Of a stretch of DNA of 64,000 nucleotides, positions 16,898-25,954 are shown piece by piece. Under the pieces are notes generated by a model that saw nothing but the letters and a program-made list of their open reading frames with translations, did no database searches and was not told the origin of the DNA. Location: NCBI RefSeq assembly GCF_003004785.1, contig NZ_PVZS01000002.1, forward strand, positions 1 through 64,000. Reading direction: 5' to 3'. The DNA comes from Alsobacter soli (lineage in GTDB: Bacteria; Pseudomonadota; Alphaproteobacteria; Rhizobiales; Beijerinckiaceae). The translations under genes and the position numbers were made by a program. Each line of letters opens with the position of its first letter. The first letter of the stretch is position 1.

Positions 16898-17857
16898 TCA
16901 ATTCTGCTGTTCAGCCACGTGGTCCAGGAACCACTGGTACGTATCGCGGATCCCCTGATCGAGATCGATCCGCGGCGCCCAGCCCATGCCGCGGAGCCGG
17001 TCGGCGCTCATCAGCTTGCGCGGCATTCCGTCGGGTTTGGAGGGATCGGTCCTGATCTCACCCTCGAAGCCGACCACGGCCGCCACCCGCCGTGTCAGAT
17101 CCAGAATGCTCAGGTCCCAGCCTGCTCCCACATTGACGTGCTCGGCCCCCGAATAGGTCTTCATCAGGAAGACGCACGCATCGGCGCAATCGTCGACATG
17201 CAGGAATTCGCGCATGGGGGAGCCTGTGCCCCAGATAGTCAGATGCGAGGCGCGCGCGAGCTTGGCCTCATGCGCCTTGCGTATCAACGCCGGGAGCACA
17301 TGGCTCGATTGCAGGTCGAAGTTGTCGCCCGGGCCGTAGAGATTCGTCGGCATCGCGCTGATGAAGTCGCTGCCATGCTGCTTGCGGAACGCCTGCGCGA
17401 GCTTGATGCCCGCGATCTTGGCCACGGCGTACCACTCGTTGGTCGGTTCCAGCGGGCCGGTCAGCAGAGCGTCTTCGGTGATCGGCTGGGGCGCCAGCTT
17501 CGGGTAGATGCATGAGGACCCGAGAAACAAGAGCTTGCCGACCCCCGCCTGCTGCGCGGCATGGATGATGTTGCACTCCATGACCAGGTTTTTGTAGAGG
17601 AAGTCGGCCGGATACGTGTCGTTGGCCAGGATGCCGCCGACTTTCGCGGCGGCGAGGAAGATCACGTCGGGCCGCTCGGCTTGCACCCAGCGCTCGACTT
17701 GCGCCTGGCGCTCCAGATCGAGCTTCTCGCGCCCGGCCGTCAGGATCTCGCAGCCTTCGTCGGCCAGCCGCCGCATCAGGGCGGAGCCCACCATGCCTCG
17801 GTGTCCCGCCACCCAGACGCGCTTGCCCGCGAGCGGGTAAATGACCTCACTCGGCAT
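16898..17857 (-). CDS. fcl: GDP-L-fucose synthase
   Basis: 319 residues, full length for the family. The NADP-binding site is [18 protein letters not shown] near the start. The catalytic region reads [15 protein letters not shown] and then [11 protein letters not shown], where Tyr and Lys form the Y-x3-K pair and Ser/Cys sit as in Fcl. It epimerises and reduces GDP-4-keto-6-deoxymannose to GDP-L-fucose, a precursor for exopolysaccharide or lipopolysaccharide. It overlaps the end of the GDP-mannose dehydratase gene by 11 bp, so the two steps are encoded together. Confidence 0.93.
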   Translation of the reverse strand: MPSEVIYPLAGKRVWVAGHRGMVGSALMRRLADEGCEILTAGREKLDLERQAQVERWVQAERPDVIFLAAAKVGGILANDTYPADFLYKNLVMECNIIHAAQQAGVGKLLFLGSSCIYPKLAPQPITEDALLTGPLEPTNEWYAVAKIAGIKLAQAFRKQHGSDFISAMPTNLYGPGDNFDLQSSHVLPALIRKAHEAKLARASHLTIWGTGSPMREFLHVDDCADACVFLMKTYSGAEHVNVGAGWDLSILDLTRRVAAVVGFEGEIRTDPSKPDGMPRKLMSADRLRGMGWAPRIDLDQGIRDTYQWFLDHVAEQQN

Positions 17858-18917
17858 TGCGGCGCTGCTCCTTGGCGACCGTGATCATGTCGGCGGCGAC
17901 CATTTCGGCGCACAATTGATCCCACTTCGTCTCATGCACCCAGCCGAGGCGCTCCTTCGCCTTGGTCGGATCGCCGATCAGCAGATCGACTTCGGTCGGC
18001 CGGAAGTACCGTGGATCCACTTCGACCAGCGTGCGCCCGGTGCGGCTGCACAGGCCTTTTTCCTCGACCCCACGACCGGCCCATTCGATGGCGATGTCGA
18101 CCTCGGCAAAGGCCCGCGTCACGAAATCACGCACCAGCGTCGTTTCGCCGGTCGCCAGCACATAGTCGTCAGGCTGGTCCTGCTGGGTGATCAGCCACAT
18201 GCCGCGAACGTACTCGCGCGCATGGCCCCAGTCGCGCCGGGCGTCCAGATTGCCGAGAAACAGCCGGTCCTGGAAGCCTTGCTTGATGGCGGCGACGGCG
18301 CGCGTGATCTTGCGCGTGACGAAGGTTTCGCCGCGCAGCGGGCTCTCGTGATTGAACAGGATGCCGTTCGAAGCGTGCATCCCATAGGCCTCCCGGTAGT
18401 TGACCACGATCCAATAGCCATAGAGCTTCGCCGCCGCATAGGGGCTGCGCGGATAGAACGGAGTCGTCTCGCGCTGGGGCACCTCCTGCACGAGGCCGTA
18501 CAGCTCCGAGGTGGAAGCCTGATAGAACCGGGTCTTGTCCTTAAGGCCGAGGATGCGGATGGCCTCGAGCAGGCGCAAGGTGCCCACCGCGTCCGCGTTG
18601 GCCGTATATTCCGGCGTTTCGAAGCTCACTGCCACATGGCTTTGCGCGGCGAGGTTGTAGACCTCGTCCGGTTGGGTCTGTTGCATGATCCGGATGAGAT
18701 TGGTGCTGTCGGTAAGATCGCCGTAATGCAGGATGAAGCGACGGTCCTGCTCGTGCGGATCCTGGTAGAGATGCTCCACCCGACCCGTGTTGAAGGAGGA
18801 CGAGCGGCGCTTCACGCCATGCACGGTGTAGCCCTTGGAGAGAAGCAGCTCTGAGAGATAGGCCCCATCCTGCCCGGTTGCCCCAGTGATCAGTGCAACC
18901 TTTCCATTGTTCGCCAT
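17847..18917 (-). CDS. gmd: GDP-mannose 4,6-dehydratase
   Basis: 356 residues. It begins [20 protein letters not shown], the Rossmann motif characteristic of GMD, followed by [12 protein letters not shown]. The catalytic part has [14 protein letters not shown] and [12 protein letters not shown] (Y-x3-K with the preceding Ser/Glu). The enzyme makes GDP-4-keto-6-deoxymannose, which the downstream Fcl converts to GDP-L-fucose. The ATG at 18917 has AGGGACAGGG upstream. A 256-bp region without genes lies before it and presumably contains the promoter of the pair, including a perfect 12-bp palindrome CTAGGCGCCTAG at 19049-19060. Confidence 0.95.
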   Translation of the reverse strand: MANNGKVALITGATGQDGAYLSELLLSKGYTVHGVKRRSSSFNTGRVEHLYQDPHEQDRRFILHYGDLTDSTNLIRIMQQTQPDEVYNLAAQSHVAVSFETPEYTANADAVGTLRLLEAIRILGLKDKTRFYQASTSELYGLVQEVPQRETTPFYPRSPYAAAKLYGYWIVVNYREAYGMHASNGILFNHESPLRGETFVTRKITRAVAAIKQGFQDRLFLGNLDARRDWGHAREYVRGMWLITQQDQPDDYVLATGETTLVRDFVTRAFAEVDIAIEWAGRGVEEKGLCSRTGRTLVEVDPRYFRPTEVDLLIGDPTKAKERLGWVHETKWDQLCAEMVAADMITVAKEQRRNAE

Positions 18918-19173
18918 GGCCCTGTCCCTTGCGAGTGTCTGAAGCTGCGCCGTTCTAATGCGGGCGGCCTCGCGTCTTTGAAGCAAAGCAGACTGTAGAC
19001 CCGATTGTACATTAGGAACGGGCGCCTTGGTGAATGCCTTCTCGTGCTCTAGGCGCCTAGCTGTCGGCTAGCACGACTGCCTACTCGGAGCAGGTTTAAA
19101 GGGCCATGCGCGAAAATCGCTGTTTGGCCTTCGAGAATGGCGAGGGCGACCCGCCTGGTGCTTGGGCGAACTG

Positions 19174-19320
19174 TTACCATGCCCGAAGCACGTACCGACT
19201 GATGATCCAGAGGAGCGCCGCTGCCCAGCACAGTGTAAGCGCCGCCCCGGTAACAAGGACGGCGACTGTTAAAATTTTGAGCCCTCGGGGCTTTTCGGGA
19301 CGTCGCAGGTCTGTGCTCAT
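19174..19320 (-). CDS. 48-residue single-helix membrane protein
   Basis: It begins MSTDLRRPEKPRGLK, a basic polar head, then ILTVAVLVTGAALTLCWAAA and a Trp/Ile-rich end (LLWIISRYVLRAW). One long or two short membrane helices are possible. It resembles the frame at 16510-16632. It lies upstream of gmd on the same strand, 256 bp away, so a common transcript is possible. Function unknown. Confidence 0.5.
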   Translation of the reverse strand: MSTDLRRPEKPRGLKILTVAVLVTGAALTLCWAAALLWIISRYVLRAW

Positions 19321-19670
19321 GGGCTCTTCCGATCGATAGCCGAGCCAGTGCATTTTGGGGGCCATGCCTGCCGGCTCGAAACGAGCGCATTTCGCCCCAC
19401 AACGAAACCGGGCTGGGCGCCGCCGTGCCCGGCTGGCCTGCGGGGGCGATGCGGTTGGCCCCAAGCCGAACAATCATGCTTGTGGGGTCGAACGCCAGGT
19501 CCAGCATCGCCCCTGAGGTCATGGATCATCGGGCAACGCGAAGCGCGTGCTGGCGGACGAGCACGATTGGCCTGACGCGCTCAGCGGCAGGGCCTCAGGC
19601 GTAAGCACTAGCGCTAAGTTGTCTTCCTGGGGATCGCTCCTAAGCTCAAATGAGCGTGGGAGGGACGCCT
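19321..19670. other. 350-bp gap, nothing supported
   Basis: Frames here are Pro/Arg-rich shadows without start signals. It presumably contains divergent promoters for the small membrane protein and for winged-helix copy B. Confidence 0.25.
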
Positions 19671-20156
19671 GTGAATCGCGATCTCACAAGGGAGATGGCG
19701 GCGCTTATCGAGCGTCTGCACGCGGGCTTGCTGAATTCCTCGCCGGAGTATCGCTTGCTGTGCAGGCTGCAGGCGGCGGTTGCTGACGCCCAACGGAACG
19801 CGAATCCTGCCGGAACCGCCGAGCAGGCCTTAAGGGCGGAACCTGAGCCCGCGCCGGCCGCGGCGCAAAACCGATCTTTGCGCACGACTGTGCACGCGAT
19901 CCTGACGGCCGAGGCAGGACCGCTCCCCACGGGGGAACTCCTTCGGCGGTTGATGGGCAGGGGCATCACACTCAACGCTCGCAATCCCAGAGCTGCATTG
20001 TCCTCCAACCTGTCGCAGGACAGCCGCTTCGAAAACGTGATGTCCGAGGGCAAGCCCATGTGGCGGCTCAGGGAGCCGCCGCATGGACCGCAGCAGCCGT
20101 CGGGCGCCGTCGTTCGCGGGGCCCAGAAGCGCACGAGAGGTCACGGCCGTCGCTGA
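19671..20156 (+). CDS. winged-helix-like unknown protein, copy B of three
   Basis: 161 residues. The GTG at 19671 was chosen because GGGAGGGA sits six bases before it; an in-frame ATG at 19650 has no ribosome site. N-terminal helix: MAALIERLHAGLLNSSPEYR, then L-L-C-R-L-Q-A-A. After an Ala/Pro linker comes RSLRTTVHAILTAEAGPLPT, GELLRRLMGRGITLNARNPR and ALSSNLSQDSRFENV with a final M-W-R-L. This is the same plan as copies A and C and close to the HARE-HTH type of winged helix. The tail is basic (KRTRGHGRR). DNA binding is inferred. Confidence 0.65.
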   Translation: MNRDLTREMAALIERLHAGLLNSSPEYRLLCRLQAAVADAQRNANPAGTAEQALRAEPEPAPAAAQNRSLRTTVHAILTAEAGPLPTGELLRRLMGRGITLNARNPRAALSSNLSQDSRFENVMSEGKPMWRLREPPHGPQQPSGAVVRGAQKRTRGHGRR

Positions 20157-20168
20157 ATAAAGACAGGA

Positions 20169-20194
20169 CGTGCCACGCCCGCTGGCGCGGCACG
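20169..20194. terminator. bidirectional hairpin between convergent genes
   Basis: CGTGCC pairs with GGCACG, with an inner GCC/GGC pairing across a small bulge. It sits between the stop of winged-helix copy B at 20156 and the minus-strand stop at 20221, where a shared terminator is expected. Confidence 0.5.
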
Positions 20195-20220
20195 CCCGAG
20201 TGGAGAGTTGCCAGGCTGAG

Positions 20221-21273
20221 CTACTTGAAGAGCTCGTTCACGTCCTCGGTGTTCGATCTGTACTCAAGCCGGCCCTCCTTCAGAACGTGCTTCAGGTAGG
20301 CCTGCAGCAGCAGGGCCGAGTCGATGGAGAAGTTGTAGCCTTCGTCGAACCGTCCCTTGTTGCGCTGGATACGTCCGCTGGTGGCGCCCTCCTCGCTGAC
20401 CTGGAAGATGACCTCGGTCGAGGACTTCCCGTCGAGGCGTTTGCCCTCTTCGGGGCAGTTCAGTTCGGGAAAGCAGACCACCCGCTTGCTGACGTATTTC
20501 CGGACGCGGTTCTGATGGGCGACCTTGGACCATTCGAAGGTCTTGAAGAGCGCCTTCTGGGTGCGCTCGAGTTCGTCTGCCGTCATCTCGACGGCGGACC
20601 GCGTCTTCTCATTGGTGGAACTCGGGTCGATGAACCGGAAGCGGAACACCAGCGTGCCATCGTCGCGCACGTACGGCTCAACCCAGAATTCGCCGGTTTC
20701 AGGTGTGCCTGGGATGTAGTAGGGCACCTTTGGATAGATCTCGGAGGCCTTGCGGGCTGTGAGATACTGGTCCTGGTCTTCAGGCCGGATCGAAGTTGAA
20801 TACTTCGACAGCTCCGTGAGCTTGCCCCTGAGTTTGCCGCGCAGCTCCGCTGCGCGGCTCTTGAGCACCACGACTGTCTGCTCGGTCGCCTCCGCCTCCA
20901 CGCCCGTGAGCCCGGACCGGATCCTCTCCTGCTCGGCCACCACCGTATCCAGCAGAAGCGCTTGTCCCTTGAGATCCGAAGCCTCGTTGGTCAAGCCCTG
21001 CACCACGACTGTGACGTTGGTGTTGGTCACATTGGTGACGGTGGCAGGCGCAGGTGGCGGCGTCGAAGGCCGGCCGGTTCGGACCGTCTCGAACTTGTTG
21101 AAAAACTCGTCCGAGACCGGCACGTAGTTCGAGCTGCCATGCTTCTTGCAGTAAGCTCGACCATTGGTCGCGCGCTCGCAGCCGTACAAGCCATCGATGA
21201 CGAGTTGCTGAGCCTGGGCTTCAAAGGCGAGACTGCCGATGAGGGCAGCCAGGACGAGACTCAACCTGGACAT
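20221..21273 (-). CDS. secreted protein of unknown function
   Basis: 350 residues. A signal peptide (LSLVLAALIGSLAFEAQAQ, cleavage after AQA) is followed by a Cys-containing N-terminal part, a Pro-rich spacer, a Thr/Asn/Val-rich strand and a long charged helix (about 95-155). The C-terminal 190 residues are mixed alpha/beta with two cysteines in VVCFPELNCPEEG. No known domain was recognised. It lies 14 bp downstream of the glycine-zipper gene, so the two probably form an operon for a periplasmic or envelope function. Confidence 0.65.
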   Translation of the reverse strand: MSRLSLVLAALIGSLAFEAQAQQLVIDGLYGCERATNGRAYCKKHGSSNYVPVSDEFFNKFETVRTGRPSTPPPAPATVTNVTNTNVTVVVQGLTNEASDLKGQALLLDTVVAEQERIRSGLTGVEAEATEQTVVVLKSRAAELRGKLRGKLTELSKYSTSIRPEDQDQYLTARKASEIYPKVPYYIPGTPETGEFWVEPYVRDDGTLVFRFRFIDPSSTNEKTRSAVEMTADELERTQKALFKTFEWSKVAHQNRVRKYVSKRVVCFPELNCPEEGKRLDGKSSTEVIFQVSEEGATSGRIQRNKGRFDEGYNFSIDSALLLQAYLKHVLKEGRLEYRSNTEDVNELFK

Positions 21274-21287
21274 GGCGTCTGGTCCGT

Positions 21288-21704
21288 TTACGAGAAGCAG
21301 ACGGTTTCGACGGACTTGCCCTGCTTGCCGTCAGGCAGCTGGATCGTCTCCTCGACCTTGGAGCAGCGCTTGCCGTCCGCGCTGGCGACTGCGCCCTTGT
21401 TGACGTACCGCGCCTTCTTGCCGGACTTGCCGTGCGTGGACCAGGAGGCGGACTTGCCCCGCGCCGCCTGCTGCAACGCCTGTTGCCGCTGGTTCTTCTC
21501 CTGGGCCGTGAGCTGTTCCAGGATCGTGCCCATGGCGACGCCGATGATCGCGCCCGCTACGGCCCCGCCGCCGCCGCGCGTGCCTCCCAGCGCCGCCCCG
21601 ACGGCGCCGCCCATGATCGAGCCGAAGCCCACCTGCGCTTGGGCCGACGGGATGCTCGCCGCGACGAGCGAGCAGGTCAGCGTGAATGCGATAAGTTTCT
21701 TCAT
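21288..21704 (-). CDS. glycine-zipper envelope protein
   Basis: 138 residues, with AAGGAGG seven bases before the ATG. The signal peptide (MKKLIAFTLTCSLVAAS... ending AQA) has no lipobox cysteine. Next comes a glycine zipper (GSIMGGAVGAALGGTRGG, then GAVAGAIIGVAMG), typical of small outer-membrane-associated proteins. The C-terminal domain has paired cysteines (KRCSKVEETIQLPDGK and VETVCFS) that could be disulfide-linked. The last 30 residues recall the conserved C-terminus of 17-kDa-antigen-type proteins. First gene of a two-gene unit with the secreted protein downstream. Confidence 0.7.
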   Translation of the reverse strand: MKKLIAFTLTCSLVAASIPSAQAQVGFGSIMGGAVGAALGGTRGGGGAVAGAIIGVAMGTILEQLTAQEKNQRQQALQQAARGKSASWSTHGKSGKKARYVNKGAVASADGKRCSKVEETIQLPDGKQGKSVETVCFS

Positions 21705-22104
21705 CTGTTGCCTCCTTGGCTTAACGCCGCGAGGACACTGGATCAAAGCTCCTTACCAGCGCGTCAAAACATTGAACTTGGGCGGAGAATCAATGCAACT
21801 CTGGCTAATGTAATATGTCGGTCTGCGTTAAAAGCAACTCATTGGCCTAAACGTGCGAGCGAGCTAAACGGGGAGGGTGGCCCAGCGCGGGCGATCTTCC
21901 CGCCCGGCTTCTCGATGCAATCGCTTCCCGAGGCGACCTCTTCGCGGAAGCAGAACTCGCATTGGGCGAGTGCCAGAAGTGTTCAAAAGAGGAGCGGGCG
22001 CTGAAAACCGCAGATAGTTCGTTTTGATTAGGGCCAACGTACGGGTGCGCCATTTCCGAGAACGATTCCTTTCAAGTTAGGTTTACGGGCAAGCTGTTTT
22101 CTGG
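21705..22104. other. 400-bp gap, probable divergent promoters
   Basis: AT-richer near 21770-21840 and 22010-22080. It should contain the promoter of the glycine-zipper operon (minus strand) and of the small gene at 22105. No gene is supported. Confidence 0.3.
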
Positions 22105-22293
22105 ATGTCGACCATGTCCTCAGCAATTCAGGCCAGCCTCGAGGCGCTTAGGTTGGCTCTCGCGGCCGAAACCGGAATCCAGATTGATGAAGAGCGTTGG
22201 TCGAACATGGACTTCGCGAACAAATGCGCCTGGATCATCGCCGTGCTCAGGGCGCTCATAGGGGGCGAGGGTTCGGCCGATACGTTTCAATAA
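22105..22293 (+). CDS. small helical protein of unknown function
   Basis: 62 residues (59 from the second ATG). An amphipathic helix (SSAIQASLEALRLALAAE), a polar middle with EERWSNMDFANKCAWI and a short C-terminal helix (IAVLRALIGG). Soluble and acidic. It lies 82 bp upstream of winged-helix copy C on the same strand and may share its transcript. No known family recognised. Confidence 0.45.
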   Translation: MSTMSSAIQASLEALRLALAAETGIQIDEERWSNMDFANKCAWIIAVLRALIGGEGSADTFQ

Positions 22294-22375
22294 GGGTCGA
22301 GGCCCGCGCATCGCCACGAGAAAAGCGCATTTGCTCAGCCTAATCAGCGCTGCAAAACATGGAGCTGCTCCGAAC

Positions 22376-22777
22376 ATGGAAAGCGGCGTCAGGACCGCGC
22401 TTTCAGGGCTGATCGAGACGCTTCGCTCGACGCTGGCCTTGACCAACCCGGAATTCCGTCTTCTTGTTTCCCTTGAGCAGATCTTATCGGAGTTCAAGGA
22501 GGCGCAGCGCCCAACGGCGCCGTCTTCCGACCGGCGCAGGCTCGCCTCGACTCGGCGAAAAAGTCTTCGGACCGCAGTCTATGAGGTCCTGGATCGCGCC
22601 AAGACACCGCTGCCGATCTCGGAGATTCAAACACGCCTCGATGCGGAAGGGCTGCGTCTCAAGGCGAAGCGGCCACGAGCCACGCTCTCATCCAACCTGT
22701 CACAAGACCGGCGGCTCGAAAGCGTCTCCATCGAAGGTCGGCCGATGTGGCGCATCAAGCCCGCCCAGACCGCGTGA
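22376..22777 (+). CDS. winged-helix-like unknown protein, copy C of three
   Basis: 133 residues from the ATG at 22376, with GGAGC ten bases upstream; the TTG further upstream at 22331 is less likely. N-terminal helix: ALSGLIETLRSTLALTNPEF and R-L-L-V-S-L-E-Q-I. C-terminal domain: SLRTAVYEVLDRAKTPLPIS, EIQTRLDAEGLRLKAKRPRA and TLSSNLSQDRRLESV, ending G-R-P-M-W-R-I. It is the shortest copy, with almost no linker, and the closest to copy B. The conserved Ser-Gln-Asp-x-R-L/F and the W-R-L/I end define the family. A HARE-HTH-like DNA-binding fold is inferred. Confidence 0.65.
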   Translation: MESGVRTALSGLIETLRSTLALTNPEFRLLVSLEQILSEFKEAQRPTAPSSDRRRLASTRRKSLRTAVYEVLDRAKTPLPISEIQTRLDAEGLRLKAKRPRATLSSNLSQDRRLESVSIEGRPMWRIKPAQTA

Positions 22778-23327
22778 CCATCGATGCTCCGAGCGCCGGC
22801 CAAGCACGGCTGTGAATGAGAACTGCCGCTGGCCAGGTGAGCGAGAGTTTCAATCCCGCGCCGTGCGAAGCCCCCCCTGCGCACCGCCAGCTCGAGTCCG
22901 TGCAAGGCGTGCCGGCGGCAGTGATGCGGGGCACGAAACAATGCGTGCCGTCCGGTTCTGGGGCAGGGCTTAAGCTGGAAGTCCAACTCACCTTGTGTCA
23001 TATCCGATGGAGACACGAGCGAGACGAGCAGAATGCGACTTCCGCCAAATGCCCTGTCCACCTGCATCCTTCTTCTGGGCGCCGCCATACTCCTTCTGGA
23101 CGGCGTGGCTCTTGTCTTCCGCAAGGGGGCGAATGTACTCGGCGTAGGGCGTTTATGGGCCATCGGTGGCCGTTCAGGGTCTCTAAGCCTGCTCGAACAA
23201 AAGCTGCCGCCTTCAGCTTGAGGGCTTGTCAGTCGCCAAACAAATTGCGTGCGACGCACAGAATGCGCGTCCACCAACGGGCAGGGACGGGATCCTCGTC
23301 CATCGGGAGCTGCAATTGGCGAGCGAG
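22778..23327. other. 550-bp gap with one possible small membrane gene
   Basis: Only the frame at 23033 looks like a candidate. A longer frame over 22816-23331 has neither a ribosome site nor protein-like composition. Confidence 0.3.
23033..23221 (+). CDS. possible 62-residue membrane protein
   Basis: Starts MRLPPNALST and runs into CILLLGAAILLLDGVALVFR, a good membrane helix, then a basic and polar tail. A weak GAC-GAG element precedes the ATG. Isolated, with no partner. Confidence 0.35.
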   Translation: MRLPPNALSTCILLLGAAILLLDGVALVFRKGANVLGVGRLWAIGGRSGSLSLLEQKLPPSA

Positions 23328-23519
23328 TTAGGATGAACTTCGTCCGTTTCGGCGTATGAGCCCCTTGGACGCAACGGGGGCGGCGACTGCCGCGACGACA
23401 AGTCCGATCGAGCCGATCAAGGCGCCGGCAAACGCCCACTCGTGGCCACCAAGCAGAGCGCCCGTGGAAGCTCCGATCACGCTTCCTGCGAAGGCCAGAG
23501 CCGCAAGCCCAGCGATCAC
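23328..23519 (-). CDS. small two-helix membrane protein
   Basis: 63 residues: MIAGLAALAFAGSVIGASTG, then a short loop (GGHEWAF) and AGALIGSIGLVVAAVAAPVA, ending in a basic tail (KGLIRRNGRSSS). Two glycine/alanine-rich helices suggest a tightly packed hairpin in the inner membrane. Composition on this strand is clearly protein-like. Function unknown. Confidence 0.5.
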   Translation of the reverse strand: MIAGLAALAFAGSVIGASTGALLGGHEWAFAGALIGSIGLVVAAVAAPVASKGLIRRNGRSSS

Positions 23520-24050
23520 TCTGGCACCTCACCCGCAAGAGACGCGAACAGGTTAAGTTTGCAATCATTGACTTTGGGCTAATGCGAGCACGCCTGCCGG
23601 CGAATGCCAATGCTTTGTGACTGCACCTTTGCGCAGCCGCGCACCTAATGGTCGCCGGCTTTATCGGTTTTCGCCTGCAGCATGCCCGTCGGCCTTCGCG
23701 GCTAATCGGCTAGGGGCCGCGAGGCTGGTCAGGGTCGAGGGATGCAGACTGCGTCCGCAGCAGCAGCGGAGAAGCGAGCCCACCCGAGATTCAAGATCGC
23801 GTGGGCTCGCCCCGGAGTGCAGGCATGCGTAGCCCTGCAGGAATGAGGCTAGGGCCAAGCCGTTGACGAACTTTGAATCTGCGTTCACCCACTGCAGGCT
23901 TGGCGCTCAAGCCGCGGCGATCATGGCGCCTCGCCAGCGAATGCCATGCACCATCGCGGATGCAGAGGAATCAGTCCTGAGCCAATCGCGATTGCGCGCG
24001 ATCCCCCCGCCGGCCTTGTCAAACCTCGGCGAGTTCAAGCCCTGAACGTC
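23520..24050. other. 531-bp gap with one strong hairpin
   Basis: No supported gene. A strong inverted repeat lies at 23774-23810. A minus-strand frame of 75 codons overlaps the hairpin but has no ribosome site. Confidence 0.3.
23774..23810. terminator. perfect 10-bp hairpin in a gene-free stretch
   Basis: GCGAGCCCAC and GTGGGCTCGC form a perfect 10-bp stem with a 17-base loop. No gene ends nearby on either strand within 200 bp, so it may end a small unrecognised transcript. Confidence 0.4.
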
Positions 24051-24503
24051 TCAGCAGGCCACGAGTTCGGTGTGTCCAAAGCCTTTCGAGTAGTCGATCA
24101 GGCTGATCACGACGGGGGCCACCCGGAAGACAGCGACGTCCTCTGGCTTCGGCATAGGAAGCGGGACGCCCTGCTGCGCCGGGTATTTCTGCAAGAGCAG
24201 TTCCAGCGCTCTCTGGGCTTCGGCCGGGTCGGTGACGAGACTCGCGTGAGCGGCCATGGACAGGCCGGTGATCTCCATCACCTGCGGCGTGTCATGGTCG
24301 ATGGTCAGGGAGACGCGATCATCGCGAGCCAGGTTCGCGGCCTTCTGGCTCTCCCGCCCGCAGAGGAAATACAACGTCGTGTCGACATTGGCATATCCGA
24401 CCGTGGTCACCTGGGGCCATCCGTCCGGCCGGAGCGTGGCGATGGACATGTCCCGATGCTGCTTCAGCAACTCGAGAATTTGAGCTCGAACCGCCTCTTC
24501 CAT
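24051..24503 (-). CDS. pyridoxamine-5'-phosphate-oxidase-like flavin protein
   Basis: 150 residues. The N-terminal half has the split-barrel flavin-binding pattern: MSIATLRPDGWPQVTTVGY, then Y-F-L-C-G-R-E-S-Q-K-A-A-N-L. The next strand reads RVSLTIDHDTPQVMEITG. Such proteins bind FMN or F420 or haem and reduce or oxidise small molecules; the substrate cannot be told. GGAGG lies a few bases before the ATG at 24503. The gene stands alone. Confidence 0.75.
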   Translation of the reverse strand: MEEAVRAQILELLKQHRDMSIATLRPDGWPQVTTVGYANVDTTLYFLCGRESQKAANLARDDRVSLTIDHDTPQVMEITGLSMAAHASLVTDPAEAQRALELLLQKYPAQQGVPLPMPKPEDVAVFRVAPVVISLIDYSKGFGHTELVAC

Positions 24504-24874
24504 GGTCGCCTCCAAAGGACATCGTTGGCTCCCATCATGAGCCTCTGGAGCGACCGGATCTTGATCGGGCGCAGAGGGTTCGGCGAGGCGCAAGCCAGCG
24601 CCTGCCGAGGTCTGCGCACCCCACGCGTCCTGACGTGGCGTGTAAAGCGTACACCCTCCAAACCGCCAGGACGCTATGAGCCCGAGCGCCGAAGCTAGGC
24701 AGCGCCGTGCGCGCACGCGACGAACCGGTGATGTCCTCGACGAGACCTGCCGGGTCGGTGTGCACCAGGTCGGCGGTGGCCCCCCGAACCGGCGCATCTG
24801 CTTCGCCCACGGGTGTCGCTATTACACCTTCTCGCACCACCCGGGGCCCGCTGCGCATGATGGAGCGGCAGTGC
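24504..24874. other. 371-bp gap with an uncertain minus-strand frame
   Basis: A minus-strand frame starting near 24858 (MRSGPRVVREGVIATPVGEA) looks coding for about 70 residues and then loses protein character before its stop at 24535. It could be a small gene with a damaged end. Confidence 0.3.
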
Positions 24875-25657
24875 TCAAGGTTTCGCCAACTGCGCTCCCT
24901 CGGCATAGAGCGCCACGTCGCCGATCCCTTGGATGCCGAGAGCGCGCGCCGCGGCGCGCGACAGGTCGATGACGTGATAACGGCTTCTCCCCCGCGGCCC
25001 CATGCGGTCATTGATGAGGACGACCACGGAGCGGCCATTTCCACGATTGGTCACCCGCACGGATGTCCCGAAGGGTAGCGAGGCGTGAGCGGCGGAGAGG
25101 CCGTCGGGGTTGTAGACCTGGCCGCTCGCGGTGCGGCCTGGGTGCTGATACCACGTCGCGCGACCTCTCGCGATGAGCACGCCCCGGCGCTCATCCTTCG
25201 CCGTCTTGACCGTCCCCGTCGTCGGTGACGAAGGCTGAATTGGGGGGTGCGCCTCTGAATGTTCGGTGAGGGTGGCGGTCTCCGAGGGCAGCGGAGGCGG
25301 CGAGTGGTCAGGAGCAGAGATGGGGCTCGTGCCTGCTTCCGCAGGCGGGATGATCAGGCGCTTCAATGAGGAGGCGAATCCCTGCCCGGTGTGGGGCTGT
25401 GGGGCAGCCGCCTCAGCGCCGGTTGGCGACTGGTCGCCCGAGTCCGAGATGGGAAGGGCAGGGAGCCACTGGCTGACCTCGGGCCGCGCAAAAGCCGGCG
25501 CGCTTGTCCGGGCCATCGCGAAGGGGTCGGGGCGCCCCAGCTTGAGCTCAGGTGGCGCCTGCGCGCCCGACGGGCTGGCTGTGAATAGCAGTGCCAGGCT
25601 CAGGCAAAGGCCGGCGTGATGAGGATGCGAGAGCTGTGGTGGGCGTGTCTTGATCAT
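24875..25657 (-). CDS. rlpA: RlpA-like double-psi beta-barrel protein
   Basis: 260 residues. The ATG at 25657 has GGAG eight bases upstream. A signal peptide (LCLSLALLFTASPSGAQA) is followed by 130 residues of Pro/Ser-rich linker. The C-terminal domain is the RlpA barrel: GRATWYQHPGRTASGQVYN, LSAAHASLPFGTSVRVTN, VVVLINDRMGPRGR and VIDLSRAAARALG, with the conserved Asp and Tyr residues of the family. RlpA proteins are periplasmic or lipid-anchored; some cleave naked glycan strands at the septum. No lipobox and no SPOR domain is seen, so septal targeting is uncertain. Confidence 0.85.
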   Translation of the reverse strand: MIKTRPPQLSHPHHAGLCLSLALLFTASPSGAQAPPELKLGRPDPFAMARTSAPAFARPEVSQWLPALPISDSGDQSPTGAEAAAPQPHTGQGFASSLKRLIIPPAEAGTSPISAPDHSPPPLPSETATLTEHSEAHPPIQPSSPTTGTVKTAKDERRGVLIARGRATWYQHPGRTASGQVYNPDGLSAAHASLPFGTSVRVTNRGNGRSVVVLINDRMGPRGRSRYHVIDLSRAAARALGIQGIGDVALYAEGAQLAKP

Positions 25658-25954
25658 AGGCCGCACTCCAATGCGGTCCCCTCCGGCGTAATATTCGTCA
25701 ACGAACGACTTTGTTCCCGGTGTCGTTGCCCCCTGAATCCCCTCGTTCCGGGAGCGTCAGTCGGGGCCGGGTGAAGCGCCCAGACCGGGCGCGGCAAGGA
25801 CCAGCCATTTGGATCTCACGCTTCAGGGCGCGCGCATTGCGTCATGCCGGCAAGATCAAATTCAAGAATGGACAGCATGTCCGCGGGTGCGGAAACCCGG
25901 AAGCAGGTTAGTAGGGGGGCTGCAGCGACAGCGGGCAGCGATACCAAGCTCTCG

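Noticed and set aside
19049-19060. 12-bp palindrome CTAGGCGCCTAG upstream of gmd as an operator
   Set aside because: A single short palindrome in GC-rich DNA. There is no second copy and no regulator nearby, so it is only noted under gmd.
22816-23331. 171-codon plus-strand frame
   Set aside because: No ribosome site, uneven composition, overlaps the end region of winged-helix copy C and a better small membrane frame.
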